Counted from the first letter of the stretch, positions 1-7,618 are shown. The stretch: DNA of 9,136 nt from Bacteroidales bacterium (GCA_026987795.1 JALSMF010000390.1:1-9136), one strand, 5' to 3'. Translations and numbers: made by a program. The notes: generated by a model not told the origin, from the sequence alone.

Positions 1-1
1 T

Positions 2-328
2 ATATTAATGACATCCTACAAGTTATCAAAAGAAGCAAAAATACGTATAAAAACAATGACCGAAACAAATGACGGTTTCAAAATTGCAGAAGTCGATATG
101 AAACTTCGCGGACCCGGTGATACCGAAGGTACTCGCCAAAGCGGCATTCCGTTTGAACTTAAACTTTCTGATTTGAGCAAAGACTACAAAATACTTGAAA
201 CAGCAAGAAATGCTGCTGATTTAATCCTGACCGAAGACCCGGAATTAAAGCAAGATAAAAATCAAATCCTTGTAAAACAGCTTAAATCTCTTATAATCAG
301 AAATAAAAAGTGGGGAATGATTAGCTGA
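2..328 (+). CDS. recG: ATP-dependent DNA helicase RecG, C-terminal fragment (5' end outside window)
   Basis: This is the last 109 codons of RecG, the superfamily 2 helicase that remodels stalled replication forks and branched recombination intermediates. The reading frame is open to the left edge of the window (Ile-Leu precede the first Met), so the ATG at 8 is internal and not a start. The segment holds the conserved stretch after helicase motif VI: LRGPGDTEGTRQSG (residues 35-48 of the fragment), equivalent to the RGPGE-x-GTRQ-G block of E. coli RecG, followed by the helical C-terminal tail ending in W-G-M-I-S, a typical Bacteroidota RecG ending. The ATPase core and the wedge domain lie upstream, outside the window. 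The gene converges on pabB, with 16 bases between the two stop codons and no hairpin terminator visible between them. Family assignment is based on motif recognition. Confidence 0.93.
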   Translation: MLMTSYKLSKEAKIRIKTMTETNDGFKIAEVDMKLRGPGDTEGTRQSGIPFELKLSDLSKDYKILETARNAADLILTEDPELKQDKNQILVKQLKSLIIRNKKWGMIS

Positions 329-344
329 GAAAATATCGAAAAAA

Positions 345-1313
345 CTAAATCGGCAAATAAATTTTATCACATAACTCAGTATATTCAGTTTTAACATCAC
401 TCAAAAAAGTTATGCCGCCTCCGCTTTTGAAAAAAAATTTGTCTTTGTTTTTTTCAATAAATCTTATCATAACAAAACTGTCAACATTTTTCCCGTCAAA
501 ATATCCGGCAACACCGGTATAAAAATTCCTGTTATGAGTTTCTGTCGATTTTATAATCTCAACCGTTTTCTTTTTCGGTGCACCTGAAACCGAACCTGCC
601 GGCATAAGTCTGCTGAAAACAGTCCCTATATTTTCCGTATAATTATCAGGCAAAGTCCCGCTTATTTCCGAACTCACCTGTAATAAATTTTTTCTGTTAG
701 TTTTAATTTTGTCAATATATCTGAATTTTTCAACTTTTACGTTTCTTGCAACAATATTTAAGTCATTACGAATTAAATCAACGATCGTATAATGTTCCGC
801 AATTTCTTTTTTATCATTTAAAATTTTTTTTTCGGCATTAAGAATATCTGCATCTATAGTGCCCTTCATCGGATAAGAAAAAATCTTGCCGTTTATTATT
901 TTTACGAAAATTTCGGGAGAAAAAACCGTGAATCTGTCTTTAACATACAATTTATAAGGAGCTTTTGCAAAATCATACACATCTTTCAAATTAAACTTGC
1001 CGATTATTTCACTCGAAAAAGTAAGATTAAGTAAATAAGTATTACCGTCTTTTATTTCTTTCTTAACCTTGTTAAAAGCCGTCTCAAAATCCGAGAATGA
1101 AAGCTGTTTTACTTCAAAATCAATTTCTTTTTTTATTTTAGGCTTTTCATAATTAAAAGAAAATTTAATTTTGTCGGTGTCTGTTTCCCTGTCCGATAAA
1201 ACATAAGCATTTGAAAAATCAAAATCAATAATAAACAAAAACGGAATTTTTCTTTTTCCGAAATCGTTCATTTTTTCAATAGCTGCCTGTTTACCTAAAA
1301 TTTTGATATGCAA
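345..1313 (-). CDS. pabB: Aminodeoxychorismate synthase component I (short form)
   Basis: PabB converts chorismate plus ammonia (supplied by PabA) to 4-amino-4-deoxychorismate, the precursor of p-aminobenzoate and folate. Visible motifs of the chorismate-binding fold are NTYLLNLTF (91-99), SPEIF (132-136), PMKGT (148-152), EHYTIVDLIRNDL (173-185), PAGSVSGAPKKKT (238-250), FYTGVAGYF (264-272) and the C-terminal SGGGIT block (297-302). Lys150 in PMKGT is the residue that separates aminodeoxychorismate synthases from anthranilate synthase (PIAGT). At 322 residues it is much shorter than E. coli PabB (about 450) and lacks most of the N-terminal domain, as is usual for this phylum. The start is uncertain. 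A TTG at 1313 is the only standard start codon after the in-frame stop at 1320-1322. The first ATG (1271, Met15) would drop residues that look homologous to other short PabB N-termini. With the TTG start the gene overlaps the pabA start by 6 bases, divergently. Confidence 0.92.
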   Translation of the reverse strand: MHIKILGKQAAIEKMNDFGKRKIPFLFIIDFDFSNAYVLSDRETDTDKIKFSFNYEKPKIKKEIDFEVKQLSFSDFETAFNKVKKEIKDGNTYLLNLTFSSEIIGKFNLKDVYDFAKAPYKLYVKDRFTVFSPEIFVKIINGKIFSYPMKGTIDADILNAEKKILNDKKEIAEHYTIVDLIRNDLNIVARNVKVEKFRYIDKIKTNRKNLLQVSSEISGTLPDNYTENIGTVFSRLMPAGSVSGAPKKKTVEIIKSTETHNRNFYTGVAGYFDGKNVDSFVMIRFIEKNKDKFFFKSGGGITFLSDVKTEYTELCDKIYLPI

Positions 1314-1877
1314 AAAGTTTTATTAATTGATAATTACGATTCGTTCACTTACAATCTGGCACAATTGCTTACAGAAAGCAATATGTGTAATTTTGACATT
1401 ATAAAAAACGACAACGTAAAATTAAATGAAATTTCCGAATATGATAAAATTCTTATTTCTCCGGGACCCGGGCTGCCGAAAAATGCCGGGTTTCTGATGC
1501 AGGTCATAGACAAACGGCACAAAAACACCCCCATACTCGGAATTTGTCTCGGGATGCAGGCAATTGCCGAGTATTTCGATGCAAAATTATACAACCTTAA
1601 CAATGTTTATCACGGTATTAAAGTAAAGACAAAAATTATTGACAAAAATGAAGTTATTTTCAAAAACATACCGCAAACTATCGAAACAGGTCTTTACCAC
1701 TCTTGGGCAGTTTATAAAAATATCGAAAAAAATTTAAAAATTACCGCTGTTTCCGAAACAGGCATTATTATGGGGATAAAGCATAAAGCATATGATATAA
1801 AAGGAATTCAGTTTCACCCCGAATCGTATATGACGAATTTCGGTTCAGAAATTATTAAAAACTGGCTGCAAAATTAA
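1308..1877 (+). CDS. pabA: Aminodeoxychorismate synthase component II (glutamine amidotransferase)
   Basis: This is a class I glutamine amidotransferase of 189 residues, the usual length for PabA/TrpG. It hydrolyses glutamine and passes ammonia to the synthase subunit. The N-terminus has the family opening LLIDNYDSFTYNL (5-17). SPGPGLP (51-57) is the oxyanion-side loop, GICLGMQ (78-84) carries the nucleophile Cys80, and FHPES (169-173) carries the His170/Glu172 pair, so the triad is complete. An in-frame stop at 1296-1298 sits just upstream of ATG 1308, so the start is well fixed. Its partner is pabB, divergent and overlapping at the 5' end, which makes PabA more likely than TrpG; no trp genes are present. 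A role shared with anthranilate synthase, as in some bacteria with a dual-function subunit, cannot be excluded. No Shine-Dalgarno is seen, and any promoter must lie inside pabB. Confidence 0.92.
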   Translation: MQKVLLIDNYDSFTYNLAQLLTESNMCNFDIIKNDNVKLNEISEYDKILISPGPGLPKNAGFLMQVIDKRHKNTPILGICLGMQAIAEYFDAKLYNLNNVYHGIKVKTKIIDKNEVIFKNIPQTIETGLYHSWAVYKNIEKNLKITAVSETGIIMGIKHKAYDIKGIQFHPESYMTNFGSEIIKNWLQN

Positions 1878-1893
1878 GAAACAAACCGCAAAC

Positions 1894-1923
1894 ATGATAC
1901 TCAAAAATGATACTAATGTTAGT
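1894..1923. repeat. Small direct repeat and palindrome between pabA and dnaN
   Basis: The 8-mer ATGATACT occurs at 1894-1901 and again at 1907-1914, a 13-base period. The second copy runs into a palindrome ACTAA-TG-TTAGT at 1912-1923. It lies 17-46 bases after the pabA stop. There is no T-run, so it is not a convincing terminator. It could be an operator upstream of dnaN or mere chance in AT-rich DNA. Confidence 0.25.
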
Positions 1924-1976
1924 TAGTTGTTCATAAAATGTCAATAACAAAAATTAAAAAAAGACGGGACGACATA

Positions 1977-2006
1977 TTGTTTAGAATTTAAAAATGCCTA
2001 TTTTAG
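1977..2006 (+). promoter_or_regulatory. Possible dnaN promoter (Bacteroidota type)
   Basis: A TTG at 1977-1979 is followed after 19 bases by TATTTTAG at 1999-2006, one mismatch from the TAnnTTTG -7 consensus of this phylum. This would start transcription about 35-40 bases before the dnaN ATG. The match is imperfect and the region is AT-rich, so this is a weak call. Confidence 0.3.
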
Positions 2007-2049
2007 CGTTTTATTTCAAAAAACATAATTTATTTTAAGATATACAGAT

Positions 2050-3180
2050 ATGAAATTTATTGTTTCCAGCACAGAGTTACTCTCTCATTTACAAAGAGTA
2101 AGCAAAGCAATCAGCGGCAAATCAACAATCCCTGTTTTGGACAGTTTTTTATTCGACCTTGCCGAAAAAGAGCTCACAATTACGGCTTCCGATTTAGAAT
2201 CTACATTAATAACTAAAATTACTTTAGAAAATACAGAAGGAGAAGGAAAAATTGCATTAGAAGCAAAAAGATTACTTGATATATTGAAAGAGTTTCCGGA
2301 ACAGCCGCTGACTTTTGAAATTGATTCAGAAAACCTGGCTACCACAATATTATCTGAAAACGGTAAATTCAGTGTTGTAGGCTCACCTGCAGACGAATAT
2401 CCTAAATACCCCGAATTATCGGAAGACTCTAAAATAACCTTAACCGTCTCGGCTGAACTTCTCGACAGCGGAATAAGTAAAACGGTATTTGCAACTGCAA
2501 ATGACGAATTGCGTCCCGTTATGAACGGAATTTATTTTGCAATAGCAGAAGACAGCATAACATTTGTAGCTTCTGACTCTCACAAATTAGTCCGCTATAA
2601 AAGAACAGACATAAAAGCCGATAAAGAAGCATCATTCATTTTACCGAAAAAACCCGCAAACCTTTTAAAAGCACTTCTGGCATCTTCAGAAGATAATGTT
2701 TCCGTTGCTTTTGACGATAAAAACGCAGTATTCACTTTCAGTGAATTTAAGCTTATATGCAGGCTTACAGAAGGTAAATATCCGAATTACGAATCGGTTA
2801 TCCCCACCGAGAACCCCAATAAACTCATTATAAACAGGCAGGATATATACAATACCGTAAAAAGAGTCTCTGTATTTTCAAATCAGGCAAGTAATTTAAT
2901 AAAACTGCATCTGACAGAGAATGAATTAACCGTTTCGGCACAAGACATTGATTTTTCAATTTCGGCACACGAGCGTTTAACTTGCCAATATCAGGGAGAT
3001 AATATGGAAATTGGTTTTAAATCAGTCTTTCTTTTGGAAATACTTGCAAACATAGGTTCCGATGAAGTTGTTTTTGAATTGTCTGACCCCTCGAGAGCAG
3101 GACTTATGCTGCCATTTAAGTCAGACTCAGATAATGAAGACGTTCTTATGCTTTTAATGCCTATGATGATAAACGGATAA
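2050..3180 (+). CDS. dnaN: DNA polymerase III subunit beta (sliding clamp)
   Basis: This is the ring-shaped processivity clamp that tethers the replicative polymerase and repair factors to DNA. The 376-residue length is close to the family norm of about 366-380 and fits three repeated clamp domains of roughly 125 residues each. Typical markers are the MKFIVSSTELLSHLQRV start, TIPVLDSFL (26-34), a domain 1 SDLEST segment, ATANDELRPVMNGIYF in domain 2, ASDSHKLVRYKR (about 174-185), KYPNYESVIP, and the C-terminal MLLMPMM segment (Pro371), which forms part of the binding groove for clamp-binding peptides. The start gives the standard clamp N-terminus. The gene is not next to dnaA, recF or gyrB, which is common in Bacteroidota. 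It has its own 172-base upstream spacer and a strong terminator behind it, so it is probably transcribed alone. Confidence 0.97.
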   Translation: MKFIVSSTELLSHLQRVSKAISGKSTIPVLDSFLFDLAEKELTITASDLESTLITKITLENTEGEGKIALEAKRLLDILKEFPEQPLTFEIDSENLATTILSENGKFSVVGSPADEYPKYPELSEDSKITLTVSAELLDSGISKTVFATANDELRPVMNGIYFAIAEDSITFVASDSHKLVRYKRTDIKADKEASFILPKKPANLLKALLASSEDNVSVAFDDKNAVFTFSEFKLICRLTEGKYPNYESVIPTENPNKLIINRQDIYNTVKRVSVFSNQASNLIKLHLTENELTVSAQDIDFSISAHERLTCQYQGDNMEIGFKSVFLLEILANIGSDEVVFELSDPSRAGLMLPFKSDSDNEDVLMLLMPMMING

Positions 3181-3208
3181 CTCTTATAAATATAACTGTG
3201 TTAAATTC

Positions 3209-3242
3209 AAGTCGTTTGCAAAGTTCGCGAACGACTTTTTTT
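3209..3242 (+). terminator. Intrinsic terminator after dnaN
   Basis: An 11-bp stem pairs 3209-3219 (AAGTCGTTTGC) with 3227-3237 (GCGAACGACTT) with one T-G wobble. It closes a 7-base loop and runs directly into a seven-T tract (3236-3242). It ends the dnaN transcript on the + strand. Confidence 0.88.
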
Positions 3243-3397
3243 ATCCTCTCAAAAAAAATAACATATAAAAAATAACGATAAAGCAATTAATTTAAAAAAA
3301 AGTATTTCCTTTGCGGACTTTTTACAGGCAGAATGTTATTAAACATAAAATTATTTTAAATCTTTAAACTAAATAAATAAACAATTTTTAATAAAAA
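3243..3397 (+). other. AT-rich leader region of fusA
   Basis: These 155 bases lie between the dnaN terminator and the fusA start. They must contain the fusA promoter, but no clean TAnnTTTG element is visible. A TTTG at 3310-3313 could be a -33 box. A short inverted repeat (ATGTT-ATTA-AACAT) sits at 3333-3346. No small open reading frame or recognisable riboswitch fold is seen. Confidence 0.3.
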
Positions 3398-5470
3398 ATG
3401 AAACTTCAAAAATTAAGAAACATAGGAATTGCAGCACATATAGATGCAGGAAAAACAACAGTAACCGAACGTATTTTATTCTATACGGGAGTAACCCGAA
3501 AAGTGGGGGAAGTCCATGACGGAGAAGCAACTATGGATTTTATGAAACAAGAACAAGAAAGAGGTATTACCATCGCTTCTGCTGCTATTTCATGTAATTG
3601 GCAAGATTCTCAGATTAATATTATTGATACCCCGGGACACGTTGACTTCACAATAGAAGTAGAACGCTCACTCCGTGTTATTGACGGAATGGTTGCATTA
3701 TTTTGTGCCGTTTCAGGTGTTGAACCGCAAAGTGAAACTGTTTGGAATCAAGCCGACAGATATCGTGTTCCGAGAATTGCATTCGTAAATAAAATGGACA
3801 GAACAGGTGCAGATTTTCACGGAGCCGTTTCTCAAATGAACGAATACCTTGATGCTAAAGCTATCCCTTTCCAAATTCCGATGGGATCGGAAGAAGACTT
3901 CAACGGACTGATTGATATTATTAAAAATAAAGCATACATATTCGGCGAAAACGAAAGAGTTGAAACCGAAATACCGGAAGAATTTAAAGCTGAAGCCGAA
4001 AAATACAGAAGTGAGCTTATAGAAAAATTAGCCGATTTCAATGACGAAATTATGGAACTTTATTTTGAAGAGAAGGATATACCTGAAGAGTTACTGAAAA
4101 AAGCCGCACGTTCTGCAACTCTTAAACTTCTTATAACCCCTGTCTTTACAGGTGCTGCATATAAAAACAAAGGTGTGGAATTACTGCTTGACGCCGTAGT
4201 TGATTATCTTCCCTCTCCCATTGACATAGGAGCCGTTGTCGGAACAGACATAGATAATGAAGAAAAAACTCATACAAGAAATCCGTCAAACAAAGAACCG
4301 TTCTCTGCTCTTGCATTCAAGCTGATTAACGACCCGTATGTCGGTCAGCAAACTTTCATAAGAATATTTTCAGGAGAAATTAAAAGCGGTATGCCCATTT
4401 TAAACAGCTCAAAAGGGAAAAAAGAACGTGTAGGAAGAATATACAGAATTCGTGCAAAAGACAGAGAAGAAATAAGCTCTGCAGGTGCCGGAGAAATAGT
4501 TGCTTTAATAGGTATGAAACTTACAAAAACAGGAGATACTCTGTGCGATGCCGACAATCCTTTATTGTTGGAATCAATACATATTCCGCCTTCCGTAATA
4601 GAACTGAAAATAAATGCCGTAAATAAAAACGACCGAAAAAAACTCGGCGAAGCTCTTGCTAAATTAACTAACGAGGACCCTTCTTTTAATGCAAAATATG
4701 ATGACGAAACAGATGAAACTATTATTTCCGGAATGGGAGAACTTCATCTTGAGATTATAGTTGACAGGCTAAAAGACGAATTTAAAGTTGACGTAGAGGT
4801 AGGCGAACCCGCTGTTGCACTCAGAGAAACCATTTCAAGAGAAATAGAACATAAATACAGACATTCAAAACAATCGGGAGGAAAAGGAGAATTTGCTGAA
4901 GCGGTTATTCGTTTTGAACCGAATACAGGTAGCGGCTACGAATTTATTGACCAAATTAAAGGAGGTGTCATTCCCCGCGAATTTATTCCTTCGGTAAGTA
5001 AAGGACTGGAAAAAACAATGGAAAAAGGTATTCTTGCCGGCTTCCCTATTGTTGACATAAAAGCGGTTCTGCTTGACGGTGCTCACCATTCGGTTGACTC
5101 GTCTGACAGGGCATTCCAGACTTGTGCATCGGTATTATTCAAACAAGCATTTTCAAAAGCAAAACCCATTTTGCTTGAACCTATTATGAAAATAGAAATA
5201 ACAACTCCCGATGATTATATAGGCAATGTTGTGGGAGATATTAACAAACGAAGAGGAAAAATTGACGTTATGCGTCGTTTCAGAAAAGGCTCTCAAAAAT
5301 TAAGCGGATATGTACCGTTAATGGAAATGTTCGGATATGCAACAACTTTAAGAAACATAACAAGCGGAAGAGCAAATTATTCAATGGAGTTTTATCAATA
5401 CGAACCTTTGCCGAAGTCAGTACAGGAAGAATATATGAAAAAGAAAGAAGAAAGAGAACAAAATAAATAA
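3398..5470 (+). CDS. fusA: Translation elongation factor G (possible second EF-G paralogue)
   Basis: EF-G is the GTPase that drives tRNA-mRNA translocation on the ribosome and, with RRF, ribosome recycling. The 690 residues cover the full five-domain layout. The G domain has P-loop AHIDAGKT (13-20), RGITI (55-59), DTPGH (77-81) and NKMD (131-134). Domain II follows from about 300, domain III contains SGMGELHLEI (444-453), domain IV starts near 475 with KQSGGKGEF (491-499) and the tip DGAHHSVDSS (560-569), and domain V runs from about 592 with EPIMKIEI and GDINKRRG. The GTPase motifs are intact, so it should hydrolyse GTP. It stands alone, without rpsL, rpsG or tuf, between two terminators. 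The DGAHH tip, where canonical EF-G usually has DGSYH or GSYH, and the non-operonic position suggest an spdEFG/mitochondrial EF-G1-like paralogue; this subtype is inferred from memory of the families. The C-terminal tail is very rich in Lys and Glu. Confidence 0.95.
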   Translation: MKLQKLRNIGIAAHIDAGKTTVTERILFYTGVTRKVGEVHDGEATMDFMKQEQERGITIASAAISCNWQDSQINIIDTPGHVDFTIEVERSLRVIDGMVALFCAVSGVEPQSETVWNQADRYRVPRIAFVNKMDRTGADFHGAVSQMNEYLDAKAIPFQIPMGSEEDFNGLIDIIKNKAYIFGENERVETEIPEEFKAEAEKYRSELIEKLADFNDEIMELYFEEKDIPEELLKKAARSATLKLLITPVFTGAAYKNKGVELLLDAVVDYLPSPIDIGAVVGTDIDNEEKTHTRNPSNKEPFSALAFKLINDPYVGQQTFIRIFSGEIKSGMPILNSSKGKKERVGRIYRIRAKDREEISSAGAGEIVALIGMKLTKTGDTLCDADNPLLLESIHIPPSVIELKINAVNKNDRKKLGEALAKLTNEDPSFNAKYDDETDETIISGMGELHLEIIVDRLKDEFKVDVEVGEPAVALRETISREIEHKYRHSKQSGGKGEFAEAVIRFEPNTGSGYEFIDQIKGGVIPREFIPSVSKGLEKTMEKGILAGFPIVDIKAVLLDGAHHSVDSSDRAFQTCASVLFKQAFSKAKPILLEPIMKIEITTPDDYIGNVVGDINKRRGKIDVMRRFRKGSQKLSGYVPLMEMFGYATTLRNITSGRANYSMEFYQYEPLPKSVQEEYMKKKEEREQNK

Positions 5471-5476
5471 ATTTTT

Positions 5477-5509
5477 AAGACCTTTGCTTTTAACGGCAAA
5501 GGTCTTTTT
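5477..5509 (+). terminator. Intrinsic terminator after fusA
   Basis: A perfect 11-bp stem pairs 5477-5487 (AAGACCTTTGC) with 5496-5506 (GCAAAGGTCTT). It has an 8-base loop and is followed by a T-run ending at 5509. The opposite strand has no T-run after the stem, so it acts on + strand transcripts only. It separates fusA from the EamA gene. Confidence 0.92.
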
Positions 5510-5544
5510 ATGTTAAATACGGTTTTACGCTTTTCATTTTTAAA

Positions 5545-6453
5545 ATGAAACTTTTGAATCTAAACAAAAAATCAGCTCAATGGATTATGCTTATTCTTGT
5601 CTCATTTATATGGGGTGCATCTTTCATTCTGATGAAAAGAGGATTGGAATCGTTTAATGAATTACAGGTAGGAAGTCTGAGAATATTTTTTGCTTCTCTG
5701 TTTTTGCTCCCGTTTTTATTTAAAAGACTGAAAAAACTTAAAAAAAGAGACGTAAAATCTCTGCTTATAGTCGGATTTATAGGAAATCTGTTCCCTGCAC
5801 TGCTGTTTGCAAAAGCCCAAACACAAATAAACAGTTCGCTTGCTGCTATGCTCAACACAATTTTTCCTATTACCGCCCTGCTTGTAGGCTCTCTCTTTTA
5901 TAAAGTAAAACCGAAAAAAAACAAAATTCTGGGAACAATAATCGGCTTAATAGGTGCTTTAGGACTTGTTTCGGGCGGTAATATCAACATTCTTGCAGAA
6001 AACAATATTTATTCGTTATACATAATTGCAGCCGTTATTCTTTATGCTTTCAGCTTAAATGAAATAAAACATAAGCTCATTGATTTGGACGGTATAACAA
6101 TAACAATATTCTCTTTTGCAATTATTGGTCCCGTTGCCGGAATATCTCTTTTATTTTCTGATTTCTCCGTTGCTTTTTCAACACCTGATGCTTTAGAAAA
6201 TTTATTTTATATAATACTTTTAGCAATAGGCGGTTCTGCAATTGCAGTTACGCTGTTTTATCATCTTACAGATTATGTTGATGTTGTTTTTGCCTCCTTA
6301 ACCACATATATAATACCCGTTTTTGCAATATTTTGGGGACTGTTTGACGGAGAAAAAATATCTCTTTTACAAATTATATTTATGAGTATAATATTTATCG
6401 GAGTTTATCTGGTAAATAAAAACGAAAAACAAAGTACAAATTCAGATACCTAA
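5545..6453 (+). CDS. EamA/DMT-superfamily transporter (RhaT/YdcZ-like permease)
   Basis: This is an inner-membrane protein of 302 residues with about ten hydrophobic helices (approximately 12-31, 43-60, 72-90, 96-119, 127-145, 155-171, 183-205, 218-239, 246-266 and 273-290), arranged as two five-helix EamA repeats. The first repeat shows the family opening W-G-A-S-F (23-27), a Leu/Phe-rich second helix followed by a Lys/Arg-rich loop (60-71), and the SSLAAMLN-x-x-F-P-x-x-T pattern at 97-110. The second repeat has VFASLTTYIIPVFAIFWG (248-265), the matching helix. Members of this family export or import amino acids, sugars or other metabolites. The substrate cannot be read from sequence. The gene begins 35 bases after the fusA terminator and ends 51 bases before the TPR gene, so it may be its own unit. 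No clear promoter is seen. Confidence 0.9.
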   Translation: MKLLNLNKKSAQWIMLILVSFIWGASFILMKRGLESFNELQVGSLRIFFASLFLLPFLFKRLKKLKKRDVKSLLIVGFIGNLFPALLFAKAQTQINSSLAAMLNTIFPITALLVGSLFYKVKPKKNKILGTIIGLIGALGLVSGGNINILAENNIYSLYIIAAVILYAFSLNEIKHKLIDLDGITITIFSFAIIGPVAGISLLFSDFSVAFSTPDALENLFYIILLAIGGSAIAVTLFYHLTDYVDVVFASLTTYIIPVFAIFWGLFDGEKISLLQIIFMSIIFIGVYLVNKNEKQSTNSDT

Positions 6454-6468
6454 AATGATTTTTTTTCA

Positions 6469-6476
6469 TAAATTTG
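6469..6476 (+). promoter_or_regulatory. -7 promoter element before the TPR gene
   Basis: TAAATTTG is an exact match to the Bacteroidota -7 consensus TAnnTTTG. It lies 28 bases before the TPR gene ATG, which would give a short leader of about 20-25 bases. No clear TTTG box is found at the expected -33 position, so confidence is moderate. Confidence 0.4.
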
Positions 6477-6504
6477 TTTGGCTTTAAAGTAATACCTGCA
6501 TATT

Positions 6505-7611
6505 ATGAAAAAAATATTATTAATTATATTTGCTGTTTTAAGTGCATATTTAACAGCTTTTTACACCTCAGGAGTTAAAAACGGATACGATGACCCTTTT
6601 GATTTTGAAAAAATTTTCGGAATAAAGTTTCCTGAAAATATCGAAAAAACCAGTTTTGAAAATGCCGTTGAAGAACTTAACAATAATAATTATGACACTG
6701 CTTTAGAGTATTTTTTTGATGCTCTTAATGAAAATGACTCCGACTCCGTAAATTATTACATAGGTTATATATATCTGCAAAAAAAACAATATGAAACGGC
6801 ACTTCTTTATTTAAACTTTGCTTCAAATTTTGAAAATGCCGATGCGAAAATATACAGAGATAAAGGTATTGCGGAATATTACCTTAATGATTTTAATTCA
6901 GCAATAAACGATTTATATTATGCAACCGAACTAAACCGGGAAGATTCTAAAACATATTATTTCCTCGGAAAATGCTACAATGAACAAGGTAAAAAAGAAG
7001 TTGCACTTCAATCTGTTGAAACGGCTTTATTATATGACAGCCTAAACATTAAGGCTCTTTATGAAGCCGGATATTTCGCAATGGATATTGAAAACTATGA
7101 TAAAGCCGTAAAGTATTTTCAGAAATATTCAGACATAAATAATACTGACGATAATAAATACGCAATGCTGAATTTGGGCTTAGCATACAGCAGAAAAGGC
7201 ATATCGGACTCAGCTTTATTATGGTATGATAAAACCATTGAAAAATACCCTGACTACTCTCTCGCTTATAATAACAAAGGGTATATTCTGCAAATAAATA
7301 AAAACTATAAAGAAGCAATTAAGCTTTACAATAAAGCATTGAAACTTGACAGCACAAACACATATGCTCTTTGGAACAGAGCAGATTGTTTTAAGCTGAC
7401 AAAAAAGTATAAACAAGCAATAACAGATTATAAAAAGATTTATGAAATAAATCCGGAATACTACAATTCTTTATTTTATACAGCCGAATGCTACGAAAAT
7501 TTAAACAACAAAGAAGAAGCACTTAATTATTATCTTAAATACAAAAGTGTTGCAAAAAGTAACAGTAAGTTTTTTAATAAAGTTGATAATAAAATCAATA
7601 ATCTTCAATAA
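6505..7611 (+). CDS. Tetratricopeptide repeat protein, exported or membrane-anchored
   Basis: The protein has 368 residues. A hydrophobic N-terminus (MKKILLIIFAVLSAYLTAFY, 1-20) looks like a signal peptide or signal anchor. It has no lipobox Cys, so it is not an obvious lipoprotein. From about residue 50 to 350 the sequence is a run of some eight or nine TPR units of roughly 34 residues. Clear examples begin near 114, 148, 182, 216, 252, 286 and 320 and show the usual A-x-x-x-Y/F-x-x-A/S-L pattern with Tyr, Ala and Gly at helix-packing positions. TPR solenoids bind partner proteins in the periplasm or at the membrane; the partner is unknown. It is followed 7 bases later by the small membrane protein and then the FecCD permease, which suggests co-transcription. 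The upstream TAAATTTG element favours a transcript starting here. The TPR call is firm; the function is not known. Confidence 0.85.
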   Translation: MKKILLIIFAVLSAYLTAFYTSGVKNGYDDPFDFEKIFGIKFPENIEKTSFENAVEELNNNNYDTALEYFFDALNENDSDSVNYYIGYIYLQKKQYETALLYLNFASNFENADAKIYRDKGIAEYYLNDFNSAINDLYYATELNREDSKTYYFLGKCYNEQGKKEVALQSVETALLYDSLNIKALYEAGYFAMDIENYDKAVKYFQKYSDINNTDDNKYAMLNLGLAYSRKGISDSALLWYDKTIEKYPDYSLAYNNKGYILQINKNYKEAIKLYNKALKLDSTNTYALWNRADCFKLTKKYKQAITDYKKIYEINPEYYNSLFYTAECYENLNNKEEALNYYLKYKSVAKSNSKFFNKVDNKINNLQ

Positions 7612-7618
7612 ATAAAAT

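Noticed and set aside
8..328. A complete small gene starting at the ATG at position 8
   Set aside because: The frame stays open to the left edge and the product matches the C-terminal part of RecG, so this Met is internal.
1349..1603. Open frame on the - strand inside pabA
   Set aside because: It overlaps a strongly supported gene and its product has no recognisable family features. The same applies to other antisense frames over dnaN, fusA, the EamA gene, the TPR gene and the permease gene.
345..1877. Anthranilate synthase TrpE/TrpG
   Set aside because: The PMKGT motif with Lys150 marks aminodeoxychorismate synthase; TrpE usually has PIAGT. No other trp genes are nearby. A dual role of the amidotransferase is possible but unsupported.
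1878..2049. Replication origin next to dnaN
   Set aside because: dnaA is not present, no cluster of DnaA boxes was seen, and dnaN is often separate from the origin in Bacteroidota.
3398..5470. GTPase-deficient EF-G2 paralogue
   Set aside because: P-loop, switch I, DTPGH and NKMD motifs are all intact, so it should hydrolyse GTP.
6454..6504. Cobalamin riboswitch controlling the permease cluster
   Set aside because: Only 51 bases separate the EamA and TPR genes, too short for this riboswitch, and no B12-box-like segment is seen.
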